From contig CP136063.1 of NCBI GenBank assembly GCA_032622095.1, positions 122,408,723 through 122,472,722 of the forward strand: a stretch of 64,000 nt of DNA, in the 5' to 3' direction. A model generated the notes under the pieces. That model saw only the letters and a program-made list of their open reading frames with translations. It ran no database searches and was not told the origin of the DNA. The translations under genes were made by a program, and so were the position numbers. Position 1 is the stretch's first letter, and every line of letters begins with the position of its first letter. Of this stretch, positions 46,830-60,600 are shown one piece after another. This DNA comes from Siphonodentalium dalli. Taxonomy: Eukaryota; Mollusca; Scaphopoda; Gadilida; Siphonodentaliidae.

Positions 46830-47335
46830 GAGGCCAAATTCACATTTAACAAATAAATGCGCTTAAGTGCAATCAATTGCGCTTAAGCGCAAATACCACA
46901 TATTGTGCTTAAGCACAAATAGGACATTTACGCTTAAGCGTAAAGAATTGCGCTTAAGAGCACTTAAGCTCAATGAATTGCGCTTAAGCGTAATTGTAAC
47001 TACTATCTAACCAACCCATAAACTATTGGCATGACCTGGTGTATCACCTAGCACGACAAGAGGAGCATCGGGCTAATTTTAACCTGTTTTAATTAGCCTG
47101 AGTACTCAACAGTCAACTGTGAGTATGTGTTCAACAAATATAATTCCTAATTACATATTATCAGCATCCCTATATCCAAAGAATTGATGTCTCCTTCCTG
47201 GAACTCTAGTAATTTTTTATATGATGTTTTTTAATGTATTTTTGCACAGATTTGGGCCATTACTATGGTCATATATTATAGCATGCATGTGGTGTCACTG
47301 CATGAGGGCTTGCTTCCCTCATATGGTTTACTTAT
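46830..47335. mobile_element. Family N element with palindrome array, copy 1
   Basis: One side begins GGGAGGCCAAATTCACATTT; the other ends TGCTTCCCTCATATGG. Both also bound the copy at 50640-51005 and, in part, 18626-18960. No open frame of note. Confidence 0.55.
46857..46995. repeat. Array of TTGCGCTTAAGCGCAA palindromes
   Basis: Seven or so copies of a 16-base perfect or near-perfect palindrome (TTGCGCTTAAGCGCAA, TTGTGCTTAAGCACAA, TTTACGCTTAAGCGTAAA), separated by 3-12 bases. Paired changes on both sides (GCG/CGC, GTG/CAC, ACG/CGT) keep the symmetry in several copies. Confidence 0.85.
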
Positions 47336-48555
47336 CGACTTAAATCAGGGAAAAAACCCTATTTTCATATTATCAGCATCCCTGTCCACAAAAATATTGT
47401 CTCATTTCTGGAGCTTTGGTGTCTCAGCCCTTGAGCTCTAGTGTTTTTAGCTCACCTGAGACGAAGTCTCCGGTGGAGCTATAGTCATCACTCCTTGTCC
47501 GTCTGTCCGTCCATCGTCCGTCAACAATTCTTTAAACATATTCTTCGGAACCATAAGACCGAATGGGTTCATATTTGGTGTGGATGTTCCCTAGGTGACT
47601 CACATTCAGATTTGTTCAAATGAGGTCACTGGGTCAAATAGCTGCGAAGCCAGGGCCATAACTCTTTCCCTCCATAGTAATTCTTTAAACATCTTCTCAA
47701 ATACCATAAGGCCAAATGGGTTCATATTTGGTATGAAGGATCCTTGGGTGACTGGGGTTCAGATTTGTTCAAATGAGGTGATTGGGTCAAATGTGGGCGG
47801 GGCCAGGAATATAACTCAAATTTTTTTTTTAGATTTAACTCTTTAACCAAAAAAAAAAAAAAAAAAAAAACAATTATGTATTAAAAAATAAAAGAATAGA
47901 ATTCACTGCTTCTGCCACCCTGGTCCCAAAAATAAAATTTACTCAAATTCTTGACAGAGAATCATTAATAAGAAGCATTTACTTTGGCTCTAACTGTATG
48001 CAGGGTATGCCTACACATGTCAAGTGAAATCTGACATTTATATAAACATTCCCTGGAGATCTGCTAGAAGTCATTAATTCCCAATTACAACAACAATCTC
48101 TATCATGTATTGTTCAAATATTTTAACAGGGCATTTAACACTCCCACATCCACCACTTCACTAGAACATATTTGGCAAACTTGAAAAGTGTTCTTTGAAA
48201 GAACCACAAGCTCTATTTAGCTCTATTTAATATTGAGGCTCCTTTGGTGATTGTGATTCAGATTTGTTCAATCAGGGTCACCAGGTCAAGTAGGTGCAAG
48301 GCCAGCTACATTACTCTTTCTCTTCATAGTAATTCATGATATGACTTCTATGCAACAATCAAATGGCCTATTTTGCTTATATTTGGTATGAAATTACCTT
48401 GGGTGTCAGAATTGTGAAAATGGGATCACAAAGTCAAAGGGCAGAGCCAGAGACATAACTATTTCACCACATAGTAATTCTTAAAATATGTTTGCAAGAA
48501 CTAGTTGGCTTATTTAGCATGGAATGTTCTTGTTTGACTGCAATTCAGATTTTAA

Positions 48556-49325
48556 ACTAGAGGTGTGACTGTCCCAATGGGACTAAGGATACCCCCCATG
48601 TTTTTAAAATACTAAGATGTTTCACATGTCAGTAAACATTTAGTTAAAATAATAAAATAACAGTTCCCATTGTAGGTGCACAACCCTAACCCTAATCTTA
48701 AACCTATTGACTGAAAAATGTAGGAATAAAAGCTCGGACAAAATTATGCATGTTGCAAAAATGTTCTAAGTCGAAAAAGGGGAATAACTCCTAAAAAACA
48801 AGTCGGACAGACATCATAATCGCAGGTGCACAGGTTCCCATGGTACTAAATATCAGTGCCAAGATTAAAAAACATTGACCTAAAAATGTAGGAATAAAAG
48901 TTCGGACAAAATTATGCATGTTGCAAAAAATTTCTAAGTCGAAAAAGGGGGATAACTCCACCAAAAAATGTTGGACAGACGTCATAATCGCAGGTGCACA
49001 GGTTTCCATGGTACTATATATCTGTGCCAAGTTAAAAAAAATTGACCTAAAAATGTAGGAATAAAAGCTCGGACAAAATTATACATGTTGCAAAAAAATT
49101 CTAAATCGAAAAAGGGGGATAATTCCACTAAAAAAAAGTCCGACAGAGGTCATAATCGCAGGTGCACAGGTTCCCATGGTTGATGTCTGTACCAAGTTTC
49201 ACGGAAATTGATAAAAAAAACGACTGAGAAAAACTCAGGACAAATTTGTGTCCATGGACGGACGGACGACGGATGGACAAGCTGATTCCAGTATATCCCC
49301 CCCTAACTTCATTGCGGGGGGTATA
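48556..49325 (+). mobile_element. Helitron/HINE-like element, family E
   Basis: Near the 5' end GGATACCCCCCATG; 3' end with GGACGGACGACGG and the hairpin ATATCCCCCCC/GGGGGGTATA. Four monomers with TTCTAAGTCGAAAAAGGGG, ATAACTCC, CATAATCGCAGGTGCACAGG. Inserted in a T-run of family G copy 2 without a visible duplication. Confidence 0.8.
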
Positions 49326-49655
49326 AAAATGGGGTCACCTGGTCAAATAGGGGCCAAGCGAAAGACAGTTTCCCTCTTATTATGCTTCCTTCACAAGGAC
49401 CATCAGGTCTATTTTACTGATATTTAGTATTAGTATGAAAGGTTCTTTGGTGTCTGGGATTCAAATTTATTCAGATGGGGTCACCAGGTTAAATAGGGTG
49501 GGACCAGGGACATAACTATATGTCTCTATAGTAATTCTTAAAATGTCTTCTCAAGAGAGGTTTGACTATTTAGCTTACATATAGTATGGAGGATCCTTTA
49601 GTGACTGAGATTCAGATTTGTTAAAATGAGGTCAACCTGTCAAGAAATGGCGGGC

Positions 49656-50130
49656 TATTAGTCCAGGAGATATTGGTCGACCTCTGCACCCCCCCCCAGG
49701 ACTCAACTTCACCCCACTAATTTTCTTCCTTAAGGTATCCTCTAATTTTTTTCACTTGTTAACAAGAAAAAAAAGTGGCCGCAGAGACTCCAGACAAGAT
49801 GGCGTCCATCATGGCGGCCATTTTTTTTAAATGGCGGCCATTTTTTTTAAATGCAGGCATATATAACTCTTACAAATTAGCCAAAAATCCGACACCAGAA
49901 TCCAATATGGCGGCCAAGATGGCCGCCGAAATGTGAAAATATGCTATTTTTCTGACATGTTACCACCTTTCGTTTGTCTCTGTGGGAAAATGTTGACACC
50001 AGAAATAAAATGATGGAAAGAGCTCTTTCCATCAATGTATCACATTATTATAATCAATAAATTTGAAAAAATGATCAAGGAAATATGGGTTGATACAAAA
50101 ATCGGACTTGGCACTGAAAGGGTTAAAACA
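49656..50130 (+). repeat. Family L copy 2
   Basis: Matches 29550-29900: ATAGTCC/TTAGTCC-GGAG start, CTCAACTTCACCCCACT, GATGGCGTCCATCATGGCGG and GGCGGCCATTTTTTTT (here duplicated). Inserted in family G copy 2. Confidence 0.7.
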
Positions 50131-50639
50131 TCTACCTTGGAACCACCTGACTGATTAATCTGACATACATGTATGGTGTTTTGGGTCCATGGATAATTGG
50201 GCTTCAAACATGTCTAAATGGTTTTATAAAAAGGCGCTTGTGAGTTTGGAAATTTCCAACAATTGAGAAAGTTTGAGGTGTCGGTTGTGAAATTCCAACC
50301 TAAGATTTGGGAGTCTGGAGCCTGGTCGGGAGGGGACTTGTTGAGCTGGAGGAGGGGGTGATCAGTAGTGTACAGTTGGTAATATCAAGGTGGATTTTCA
50401 CCAATCGACATACGTGAAGTCTCTCTAGCCACATATTCTGTTTAGATCTACTTCTTTTAAAGTGATTATGAAAAGTTCTGACTGTTATGGTCTCCAGAGT
50501 CCCAGTCTTATCAGTCTTTGCAGTCTGGTGAGCGACCCCACAGTCATTGACTGTCTTGTTTATTAAATCAACATCTCTTGAACAAATCTATAGTATTTCC
50601 ATGGTCATATAGCATGAATGTGTAGTCACTGAGGGCATG

Positions 50640-51005
50640 CTTCCCTCATATGGTGTGCCTGTATACTCGAAAATTGAAGAAAATCAAAGTTGCCCCGACT
50701 AATACAGAAAGTAATGCTATCGCGAGTAGCCCCAACTAATATATGCAGAATAGAATATAATGCTATCACGAGTCGCTCCAACTAAAACAGAAGGTAATAC
50801 TATTGCGAGTCAGCCATTTTGATAAAGAAGTTAGGCTAGCTCCCTACCCATACAAACCAATGAAAACAAGAGGGGATATGTCAATAGGAGTTAAGGTTAA
50901 GTTATGGACAAACCTATTATTCACCAGGGGTGTTTAGTTACATATAAACATTAATTGTGCTTAAGCACAATTAATTCTTAAATGTGAATTTGGCCTCCCA
51001 TAGGT
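50640..51005. mobile_element. Family N element, copy 2
   Basis: Starts TGCTTCCCTCATATGG and ends TGAATTTGGCCTCCCATAGG, with one palindrome TTGTGCTTAAGCACAA at about 50956. The termini are in the opposite relative order to copy 1, so either orientation differs or the family has inverted ends. It lies just beyond the Kelch gene's stop. Confidence 0.5.
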
Positions 51006-51186
51006 TCTGTTAAATACTCTATTTAAAATATGCATTGCCGTTGCTAATTCAAGTGAAGTTTCCAAATGTTGTGTATATATACTGTATGTGGGTGTACTGT
51101 CAAAATGGTATTGCATTACATCTACTTTGATAAATAATAATGTGCATAGGTGGGTTTGCGGCCAGTTTTTTAACTATATGCTAATG

Positions 51187-51671
51187 TTATAAATAATCAT
51201 CAGCTGATCGGTATACAGGAGCCGTGAACAGGTGACTCTTCAATATTACCCGGTCACCAACAGTTATTGTCCTTATAGAGATAGTGTCATCTGTGATTGT
51301 GTACCTTTCTAAATCACCACATCCAGAACCTGAATACCTGTAAAAACAGCCATCAATGACAGCAAACCCCCCGGAACATTTAGGCACTTTGTCCTCCATT
51401 GTTTTTAATCGAGAGTGTGTGTTTGTCACTGGATCGTACCGAATAATTAATGTTTCCTCTGATGAACCTAGAAGAATGTATTTCCCAAACGGAACTGCAT
51501 ATTTTATAGCAAATGGTAAAGGTCTGTTGTCAGCAGAATGGCTTGTCCATTTGTTGTTTGCAGGGTCATATACAAATATGTCCATCTTGAAAGCATAGAT
51601 CTTATCTCCATGGCAACAAACGGATGGGTTTACTATTGGTTCAGGCATTGATTGCATAGTTTCCCAGGAAT
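51187..51671 (-). CDS. Kelch-like gene, last exon
   Basis: 485 bases after acceptor CTCTTTTCAG. Encodes SWETMQSMPEP, CCHGDKIYAFKMDIFVYDP, NNKWTSHSADNRP, a C-terminal blade with YDPVTNTHSRLKTM, and ends RSADDYL then TAA-type stop. No close AATAAA on this strand was found before family N begins, so the cleavage site is uncertain. Confidence 0.93.
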
Positions 51672-54600
51672 CTGAAAAGAGGTTATCAAAACAAATAGTG
51701 ATCAGTATGTTAAGGTAGCGCTTTAGCCAAATACATGGTAGCAGTAAACTGTACTTCTATTCTGAGCTCTAGATATTGTAGGCTTTAAAAAATAATGGTA
51801 CAGAAGGCATTTGCGAGGGGTGCAACTGAAAAATCTGTTAAAGTCTGTTAATCCATCACATGTATTACCAAGAAGAATATAGAAAAATAGAAGGAATTTG
51901 TCCTTAATTTCACTAATAACCTCCAGTGACAAGATTCTGAGTTTTGGAAGAATTGTTGGTCACTGCGAACTGTGAAGGCCCTTCCATACAGTGTTTGGTG
52001 TATGGCATGCTGCGATGTTCGTCGACTTAGAACACACTGAATCGAGGCAATGGGTGCTTGCACATGCATGCGTTGCAGGTGAATTGTAGAACAAGGGGTA
52101 CGCATCTAAGATGCTTTTGTCAAGTTTTTGGCAGTCGAACCAAACTTCTGCCAATAAGGTGCACAACTCCGGGAAAAAAAGTTGGACGGTGGTATATTAT
52201 TGCAATAGACCTATATACCAAATATCAATTGAATCCGTTAATATTTCATTGAGTTATCGCACTAACGGTGATAAAATTGTGATTAAAATAGACAAACTAA
52301 GACCCATAACTCCGGAAAAAAAATTCGGACAAACCAGGTTTTCGAACTCGTCCGAGATATTGTTGCAATAGACTCATATACCAAATATTGTTTAAATCGG
52401 TTAATATTTCATTGAGTTATCGTGCTAATGATGATTACATTGCTAAAAATAGACAAACTAAGACCCATAACTCTGCGGAAAAAAATTCTGACAAACCTGG
52501 TTTTCGAACTCGTCCGAGATATTGTTGCAGGAGACTCATATACCAAATATTGTTGAAATCGGTTAATATCTCATCGAGTTATCGCGCTAACGGTGATAAA
52601 ATTGCTAAAAATAGACAAACTAAGACCCATAACTCTGCGAAAAAAATTCGGACAAACCTGAATTTTGAACTCGTCCGAGATATTGTTGCAGGAGACTCAT
52701 ATACCAAATATTGTTGAAACTGGTTAATATTTCATCGAGTTATCGCGCTAACAGTGAGAAAATGCTAAAAATAGACAAACTAAGACCCATAATTCCGCGA
52801 AAAAATTTCTGAAAAACCTGGTTTTCAAACTCGTCCGAGATATTGTTGCAGGAGACTCATATACCAAATATTGTTGAAATCAGTTAATATTTCATCGAGT
52901 TATCGCGCTAACGGTGATAAAATTGCTAAAAATAGACAAACTAAGACCCATAACTCCGCGAAAAACATTTTGGACAAACCTGGTTTTTGAACTCGTCCGA
53001 GATATTGTTGCAGGACACTCATATACCAAATATTGTTGAAATCGGTTAATATTTCATCGAGTTATCGCGCTAACGGTGATAAAATTGCTAAAAATAGACA
53101 GACTAAGACCCATAACTCCGGAATTTTTTTTCTCGGACAAACCTGGTTTTCGAACTCGTCCGAGATATTGTTGCAAGAGTCTCATATACCAAATATTGTG
53201 TTAATTGGTTAATATTTGCGTGAGTTATTGCGCTATCGGTGAAAAACTTAACTAAAAACCATCTAAGATGGATAACTCTTGTTAAAAAGTTCGGACGTGA
53301 CCCATTTTCTACAGGCAGTAAATAGTCATTGGGAGCAACTGCCATACCAAAATTTTTGGAATCCGTTCACAAATGTCAAAGTTATAAGGCATTCTTTAGG
53401 TCTGCCGCCCGCCCTCCCGCCCGCCAACCGTCCCTAGTCAAACCATAAAAATTGCCCGGTACAGTGCTGTGCGTTCTCCACATTTCAGTCTGCGGTTGTT
53501 CAGTAAATTTTACCCTTTACAATGATGGTATAGAATGAAGACACTGGAAGCACAGCAGTTTACGCTCTGGGTCCATTTTGGACTGTGATTGTGCATCGCT
53601 TCACCAATGAGCCATTTTAAACAAAAATATGTGAATAAAAAAAAACCCTGAGTTCAACTGAAACAACTGCAGAAAAAGTAACTGCAGAAAATGCCATCTC
53701 TGAAGAAAATGCCAAAGACTCATTGACATGCATATCGTTGTGGGGAAGACCTTAAACAGAAAGGCATGTTTTCAGATCGAGCAACGAACAATAACTCTAA
53801 AATACAAATAACGCTGATTATGATCAGTTGCATTCACTACATATTTCCTCATTAAATTATCTGCAACAACAAAGACAGCACTCAATATGACTTATAACTT
53901 CCTCTCGGTATTAACAAGAATACAAAACATTAGTTGTAGCACTTTGCATAAATTATCTGGCAATCACCATATTAGTGAGTGATAAAAATGTGGATGCCTC
54001 GAGAAGCAAATATGTTTTTAGGTGATTTGCTAATACGGTATCATTTGAACAAGCTGTAATTTGATATTTGATCAGTGCAGTTCCAATAACTATCTATTTA
54101 TATGGAGGACCGGACACATGTAAACCTTCGGTCATGGGGGTATAATTGCATTTCACACTTTTATGACTGGTTGCTTGCTGGCAAGCATCTCATTTGGGGA
54201 ATGTTCAGATAATGTTCAACAAATGGCTGCAATCATGCTTTGAGGATATGGAGGAATAAAGCTATACATGTATATATTTATAAAACTGAAAAGAAGAATC
54301 CATTCAGCAATGAAAGGTTTAAATAGGAAGATACAACGTCTACTTACTAGTTTCAAGATCAAGTTTCTCTACAGAAGACAGTATTTTACGGAATCGTCCG
54401 AACCCTCCGAAAAGATAGAGAGAGTTGTTGTACATGACCATTCCGTGATGTCGTCTGGGACCAGTCATGTGGCTGACCTTCTGCCATCGCTCCTTCAGCA
54501 GATCGAGTTTGTACAGGTCTAGCTGCCATAAGTTCTTACCAAGCTGGGACTCTCCTCCTGATATGTACATATCAGCACCTGCCAAGAGAATTGAAGATCC

Positions 54601-57600
54601 AATTTACATTCATTTTGAAAACCTTTGTTTTAATAATTTCTGGGGGGCCTATAAGACCAGACAAAGAATGTGAAAATAATATTTCATCAGGGAACAAGGT
54701 AGATAACTCTAAAACAAACATGAACTTGATTCTATCTTATTGCAGAATGGTATCCTACTTTATGCAAACATAAATGGCTGCAAGGTTGGTGCTGGACCAA
54801 AAGAAATTTCCTAAAGCACTAGCCAAATTGAGTTGAGGGTCTAATTGCAGAAAATTTAGGAACAATTCTCATTTGAAGATAAATGGTAAACACATAATAA
54901 ATGCTTTCGACAAGACTTATTATTCCCCGACTGCGGTGGGGGATATAGAAATGTCAATCTGTCTGTCAATTCCGAAAGGTTGTCCAGGGGTTATTTTGAA
55001 CAATTATCGACAAATTTTGTTTTTCGAATATGAGTTCACAAGAGGAATATGTAATACGAGTTCGCAAACAAGGCCCGGCCAGATATTTTTTACCAGAGTT
55101 ACGACTCTTTGTCATTTTTTGGCGTTTAGCACCCTCAACAAGAGCACCGCCAGGCATGGCGTAATACGCCCATTTGGAAAGTAAAATAGTAAATAGTTGT
55201 CATATCTCAATTACTAACAAAGAAAATTGGCTATCAGGTACTAAACCCCAATTCGAATTTGACCTGTATTGTGAGGTCATAAACTAGAATACAAAATATG
55301 AGTCCAATAGAATAATGCAAAATATCATCTGGAAAGCAAGAATATGGAAAATTTCTAAGTCAAAAAGGCCCACAACTCCAAAAAAATCATCGGGCGAAAC
55401 CCAAATTCGAACTTGACCTGTATTTTGGTATGACTGAGCCACATACCAACTTTAGTTGTGATCAAATAATCCAAACTCATGTTATCATCTGGAAACCAAA
55501 ATGTTGACGTAAAAATTGAATTTTCCAAGTCGAAAAAGGCCAAAAACTCTGGCAAAAATCATCGGGCCAAACCCAAGCTCAAACTTTACCTGTATTTTAG
55601 TATGACTGAGCCACATACCAAGTTTAGATATGATAAAATTATCCAAACCCAAGTTATCCGGAAACCAAAATGTTAATGTAAAAATTGAAATTTCCAAGTG
55701 AAAAGGGCCCATAACTCTGGCAAAAATCATCGAGTCGAACTTCACCTTCACTCGTTATTATCAGGAAAGCAAAATGTTGATGGACAGACTTATTACATCA
55801 TACAGACTGTTTTTTCAAATGGGTGGATAAAAACTTGTCCCAGAGTTAATTTGAATAATTATCAATAGTTTTGAAATATATTAGGTATATATGAGTTAAC
55901 AATAGGAGTATCTGAAACAAGTTCACAAACAAGGTCCAGTCGGACATTTTCACCAGAGTTATGGCCCATTTGATTGTCACTTTTTGGCATGTCCCCCACG
56001 AAAAGTTGTCCAGGGGTTATTCAAACAATTATCAACAGAATTCAAAGATTTTCGGTATGTGAGTTTACAAGAGGTGTTTCTCAAACGAGTTCGCAATCTG
56101 GGCCCGGGCATATATTTTTACCAGAGTTACGGCCCTTTGATTGCATTGTTGGTGTTGCAAATTAAATTTAAGCCCTATTACTATAAACAAATATTAACCA
56201 ATCTCAAACATACATGTATATTAACTGATTTCAATTATTTTTTAACATATTTTGAATACGGGAGATACCGCCATCAGTGACTGCTTGTTAGTAGTATTAT
56301 TATATATCAATATGTTCCAATTACAAGTATCTGTCACCAAGGCATAAATATTATTTTGACTATTGGTGTTGGATACAAAGTGTCAGTAGTTAATCTGTCA
56401 CCATTATCAGACAAAGAGGATTAACTATTAAAAATGATTGGCTGATAACGATCGGCAGATGTTTAACCCATCCCTTGGCGATAGTATATTGCTATGATCA
56501 GAATCATAATCTAGAGTTTTGATGTTGAATTATAGAGTATACTGAACATTATATACCAAAATGAAAGTGTCAATGACACTGTAGCTCAACTTAGGTAGGG
56601 GAATAATTTAATGGTTGACAGTAAATGGAGGAATAGGAAAGGTGCTAATTGAAATGTTTAAGTAATACTAGATGTACATGTCAATATCAACATACATGAC
56701 AGGTTTCATAATGATCGGATCAGGGATGTGGTGATTATGGTGTGCCAAAGGATTTAGTGATGCAAAGAGTAAATTCTAAAATGGCCACCGGCAGCCATGT
56801 TTTTTTCCGAATTACCCCAAAATGACCTGTTCCCATCTACAGCCTTTACAAATCTCATAATGATCTGATCAAAGGTACGACCTGAAGCCTGTGCCAAAGG
56901 ATTTAGTCATGCAAAGAGTAAAATCCAATATGGCTGCTGGTGGACATGTTTTTTAGCCAAACGACCCAAAAATCACTCGTTCCCATCTACATGTTAATAT
57001 TAACATCCATGACAAATATCATGATGATCAGACGAACAGTACGACCTGTAGCCCGCGCCAATGGATTGAATTTTGAAATCCAAGATGGCCGCCGGCTGCT
57101 GGTGGACATGTTTTTTGGCCGAACGACCCCAAAATCACGGGTTCCCATCTACATGTCATTGTTAACATCCATGACAAATTTCATGAAGTCTGACCAAAGC
57201 TACAACCTGTAGCCCGCGCCAAAGGATTTAGTCATGCAAAGAGTAAAATCAAAGATGGCCGCCAGCGTCCATGTTTTTTGGCCGAATGACCCCAAAATGA
57301 CTCGTTTCCCATCTACATGTCAATATCAACATTCATGACAAATTTCATAAAGATCAGACCAAAGGTACGACCTGTAGCCCGCGCCAAAGGATTTAGTCAT
57401 GCAAAGAGTAAAATCCAAGATGGCTGCTGACGGCCATGTTTTTTGGCCGAACGACCCCGAAATCACTCGTTCCCATCTACATATCAATATTAACATCCAT
57501 GAAAATTTCATGATGATCAGACGAACAGTAAGACCTGTAGCCCGCGCCAATGGATTGAATTTTGAAATCCAAGATGACCACCAGCGGCCATGTTTTTTGG

Positions 57601-60600
57601 CCAAATGACCCCAAAATGACTCGTTCCCATCTGCATGTCAATGTCAACATTCATGACAAATTTCATAAAGATCAGATCAAAGGTATGACCTGTAGCCCGC
57701 GCCAAAGGATTTAGTCATGCAAAGAGTAAAATCCAAGATGGCTTATGGCAGCCATGTTTTTTAGACGAATGACCCCAAAATCACTCGTTCCCATTTACAT
57801 GTCATTGTTAACATCCATGACAAATTTCATGATGATCAGACGAACAGTACGACCTGTAGCCCGCGCCAATGGATTGAATTTTGAAATCCAAGATGGCTGC
57901 CAGCGGCCATGTTTTTTGGCCGAATGACCCCCAAAATGACTCGTTCCCATCTACATGTCAATGTCAACATTCATGACAAATTTCATAAAGGTCAGACCAA
58001 AGGTACGACCTGTAGCCCGCGCCAAAGGAAATTGTTGATGGACACACGCACACACAGACACACGCACGACAGATGCCAAACCATGGCAATAGCTCAAACT
58101 TACAAAGTAAGTTGAGCTAAAAAGTACATGTATAGACAAATGTACATAATAACACACATTATTAGATTTTATGTGTCAAAAGATTATAGGCTATGCAGCA
58201 ATTCTAGACATATCTTAACTGTAAAAAGCAGTCGCAGACGGCGGTATCCCCCGCCGAATTGTGCAGTTGGGGAAGTGCATTCTCAATAATGTTTGCGTTC
58301 TCAGTATGTGCTAAACAAGAGGTGGGATTTTGTCAAAAAGCCTGGCTTGCGAACTCATTTTAGGTACTGGTCATGGGAACGAATATACCGAAAATCTTTT
58401 TAATCCGTTGACATTCGTGGAAATTAGCCCTGTGATGTCGTCCATTTGCACCAAAAAAAATAAACAAAGTCCAATAACTCTGGTTTGCGAACTCGTTCTA
58501 GATACTGGTCATGTGAACTCATATACCAAAAATCTTTTAAATCCGTTGACATTTGTGGAAATGAGCCCTGTTACAGACGTCGTCCATTTGCACACAAAAA
58601 AATAAACAAAGTCCAATATCTCTGCTGAAAATATCTGGGCGGACCTGGTTTGCGAACTCGTTCTAGATACTGGTCATGTGAACTCATATAACAAAAATCT
58701 TTGAAATCCGTTGACATTTGTGGAAATGAGCCCTGGGACGTCGTCTATTTGCTATTTGGTAAATTTGACAAAAATAATAAACAAAGTCCAATAACTCCGG
58801 TAAAAATATCCGGCCAGACCTGGCTTGCGAACTCATTCTAGGTAATGGTCAGGTGAACTCATATAACAAATATCTTTGAAATCCGTTGAGATTTGCACAC
58901 CGGTAAAAATATCTGGCCAGACCTGGCTTGCGAACTCATTCTAGGTAATGGTCAGGTGAACTCATATACCACAAATCTTTGAAATCCATTTACATTTGTT
59001 CAAGTTATGACTCAAATTTGGGATGGACGGACGGACGGAACCCATTACTATATCCCCCGCAAATTTTAAATTTGGCGGGGGATAATAACACCATATACTG
59101 TATATGTTACTGCGACCTCATATAGGCCTCAGTGGAGATCACATTCAGCTATGCCATGCTGCATATGGGACCGTGAGATAAAAAACATCCTTCCCGACAC
59201 CATTTGGATAGAACTCGGCATGGACATTTTTTTGAAAAACTTAGTGATATCTGGAATCATATATTTTCATCAAAATAATAAGTAACAAGGGGTACGCATC
59301 TAAGATGCTATGTCGAGTTTATTGGCAGTCAAAAAAAACTTTGGCAATAAGGCCCACACAAGGTAATATTTAATTGAGTTATCGCGCGAACAGTGAAAAA
59401 ACATGCTAAAAATAGACAAACTAAGGTCCATAACTCCGGGGGAAAAATTTGGACAAACCTGGTTTTCGAACTCGTCAGAGATATTGTTGCAAGAGACTCA
59501 TATATCAAATATGGTTTGAATCAGTTAATATTTGATTGAGTTATGGCGCCAACGGTGAAAAAAATGCTAAAAATAGACAAACTAAGGCATATAACTCCGG
59601 GGAAAAAATTCGGACAAACCTGGTTTTCGAACTCGTCCGAGATATTGTTGCAAGAGACTCATATATCAAATATGGTTGTAATCAGTTAATATTTCATTGA
59701 GTTATCGCGGTAACAGGTGATAAAATGGCAAAAAAGTCATCAAAGATGGATAACTCTTGTCAAAAAGTTCGGACGTGACCCATTTTCTACAGGCAGTAAA
59801 TAGTCATTGGGAGCAACTCACATACCAATATTTTTTTGAATCCGTTCACAAATGTAAAAGTTATAAGGCATTCTTTAGGTCCGCCCGCCGCCAGCCCGCA
59901 GCCCACCCGCCACTCTTCAAACCATAAGTCGAGTTTTTGAAAAACTCGACTAAAAATAGACTGGAGAATAGAGTGGAAACTTCAACAATCTTGTATATAA
60001 AACAGTTCAGAAAATGGATAACTGAAATAAATTAGGTTTTCCTTTTTGATAAAACTTAACATGATATTATAAAACAACTTATATGTTAAAGAGACTGGCA
60101 ACTTCAACAGTCGTGTAAACATAAAAAGCTTCGAGAAATGTAAAACTGAAATCAATTTACTTTTCCTAATGTAACTAAGACTTTTAAGCCAAGATCATAG
60201 CATGCATGGAAACAGAGTGAGCAACTGTCTCAAACATTAATGTGACTATCAATGGCTAGAAAATAACTGTCACCATTGCATCAAGTCAATCTTAATTATT
60301 TGCTTATCAATCAACTCAGATGACTAAATCTGTTACGTGTACTCACACAACACCTAAAGTTTCCATGTCTGGTATAGTGGCTGCAGAAAATAACTGTCAT
60401 CAATGCATCCAGTCAATCTGAATTGTTTGCTTATCTATCAACTGAGATGACTATTTAAATCTGTTACTACCACAACACCTAAAGGGTCCAAGTCTGGTAT
60501 AGTGACTGCTTGCCATTTGGTATAATAGTTGCTCCAGTAGACAAAAGTGGTATGGAATAATACTATATAATGAGTGGTTGACAGACTAATCAGGAAATAG

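Larger units (their letters stand above)
47448..50575 (+). mobile_element. Helitron/HINE-like element, family G, copy 2, with nested insertions
   Basis: Same hairpin start (TAGCTCACCTGAGAC) and CCGT tract (47498-47522) and the same unique tail as copy 1. It is interrupted by family E (48556-49325) after CAATTCAGATTT and by family L (about 49656-50130) after CAAGAAATGGCGGG. Copy 1 at 42546 and 42890 shows the uninterrupted sequence. Confidence 0.8.
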
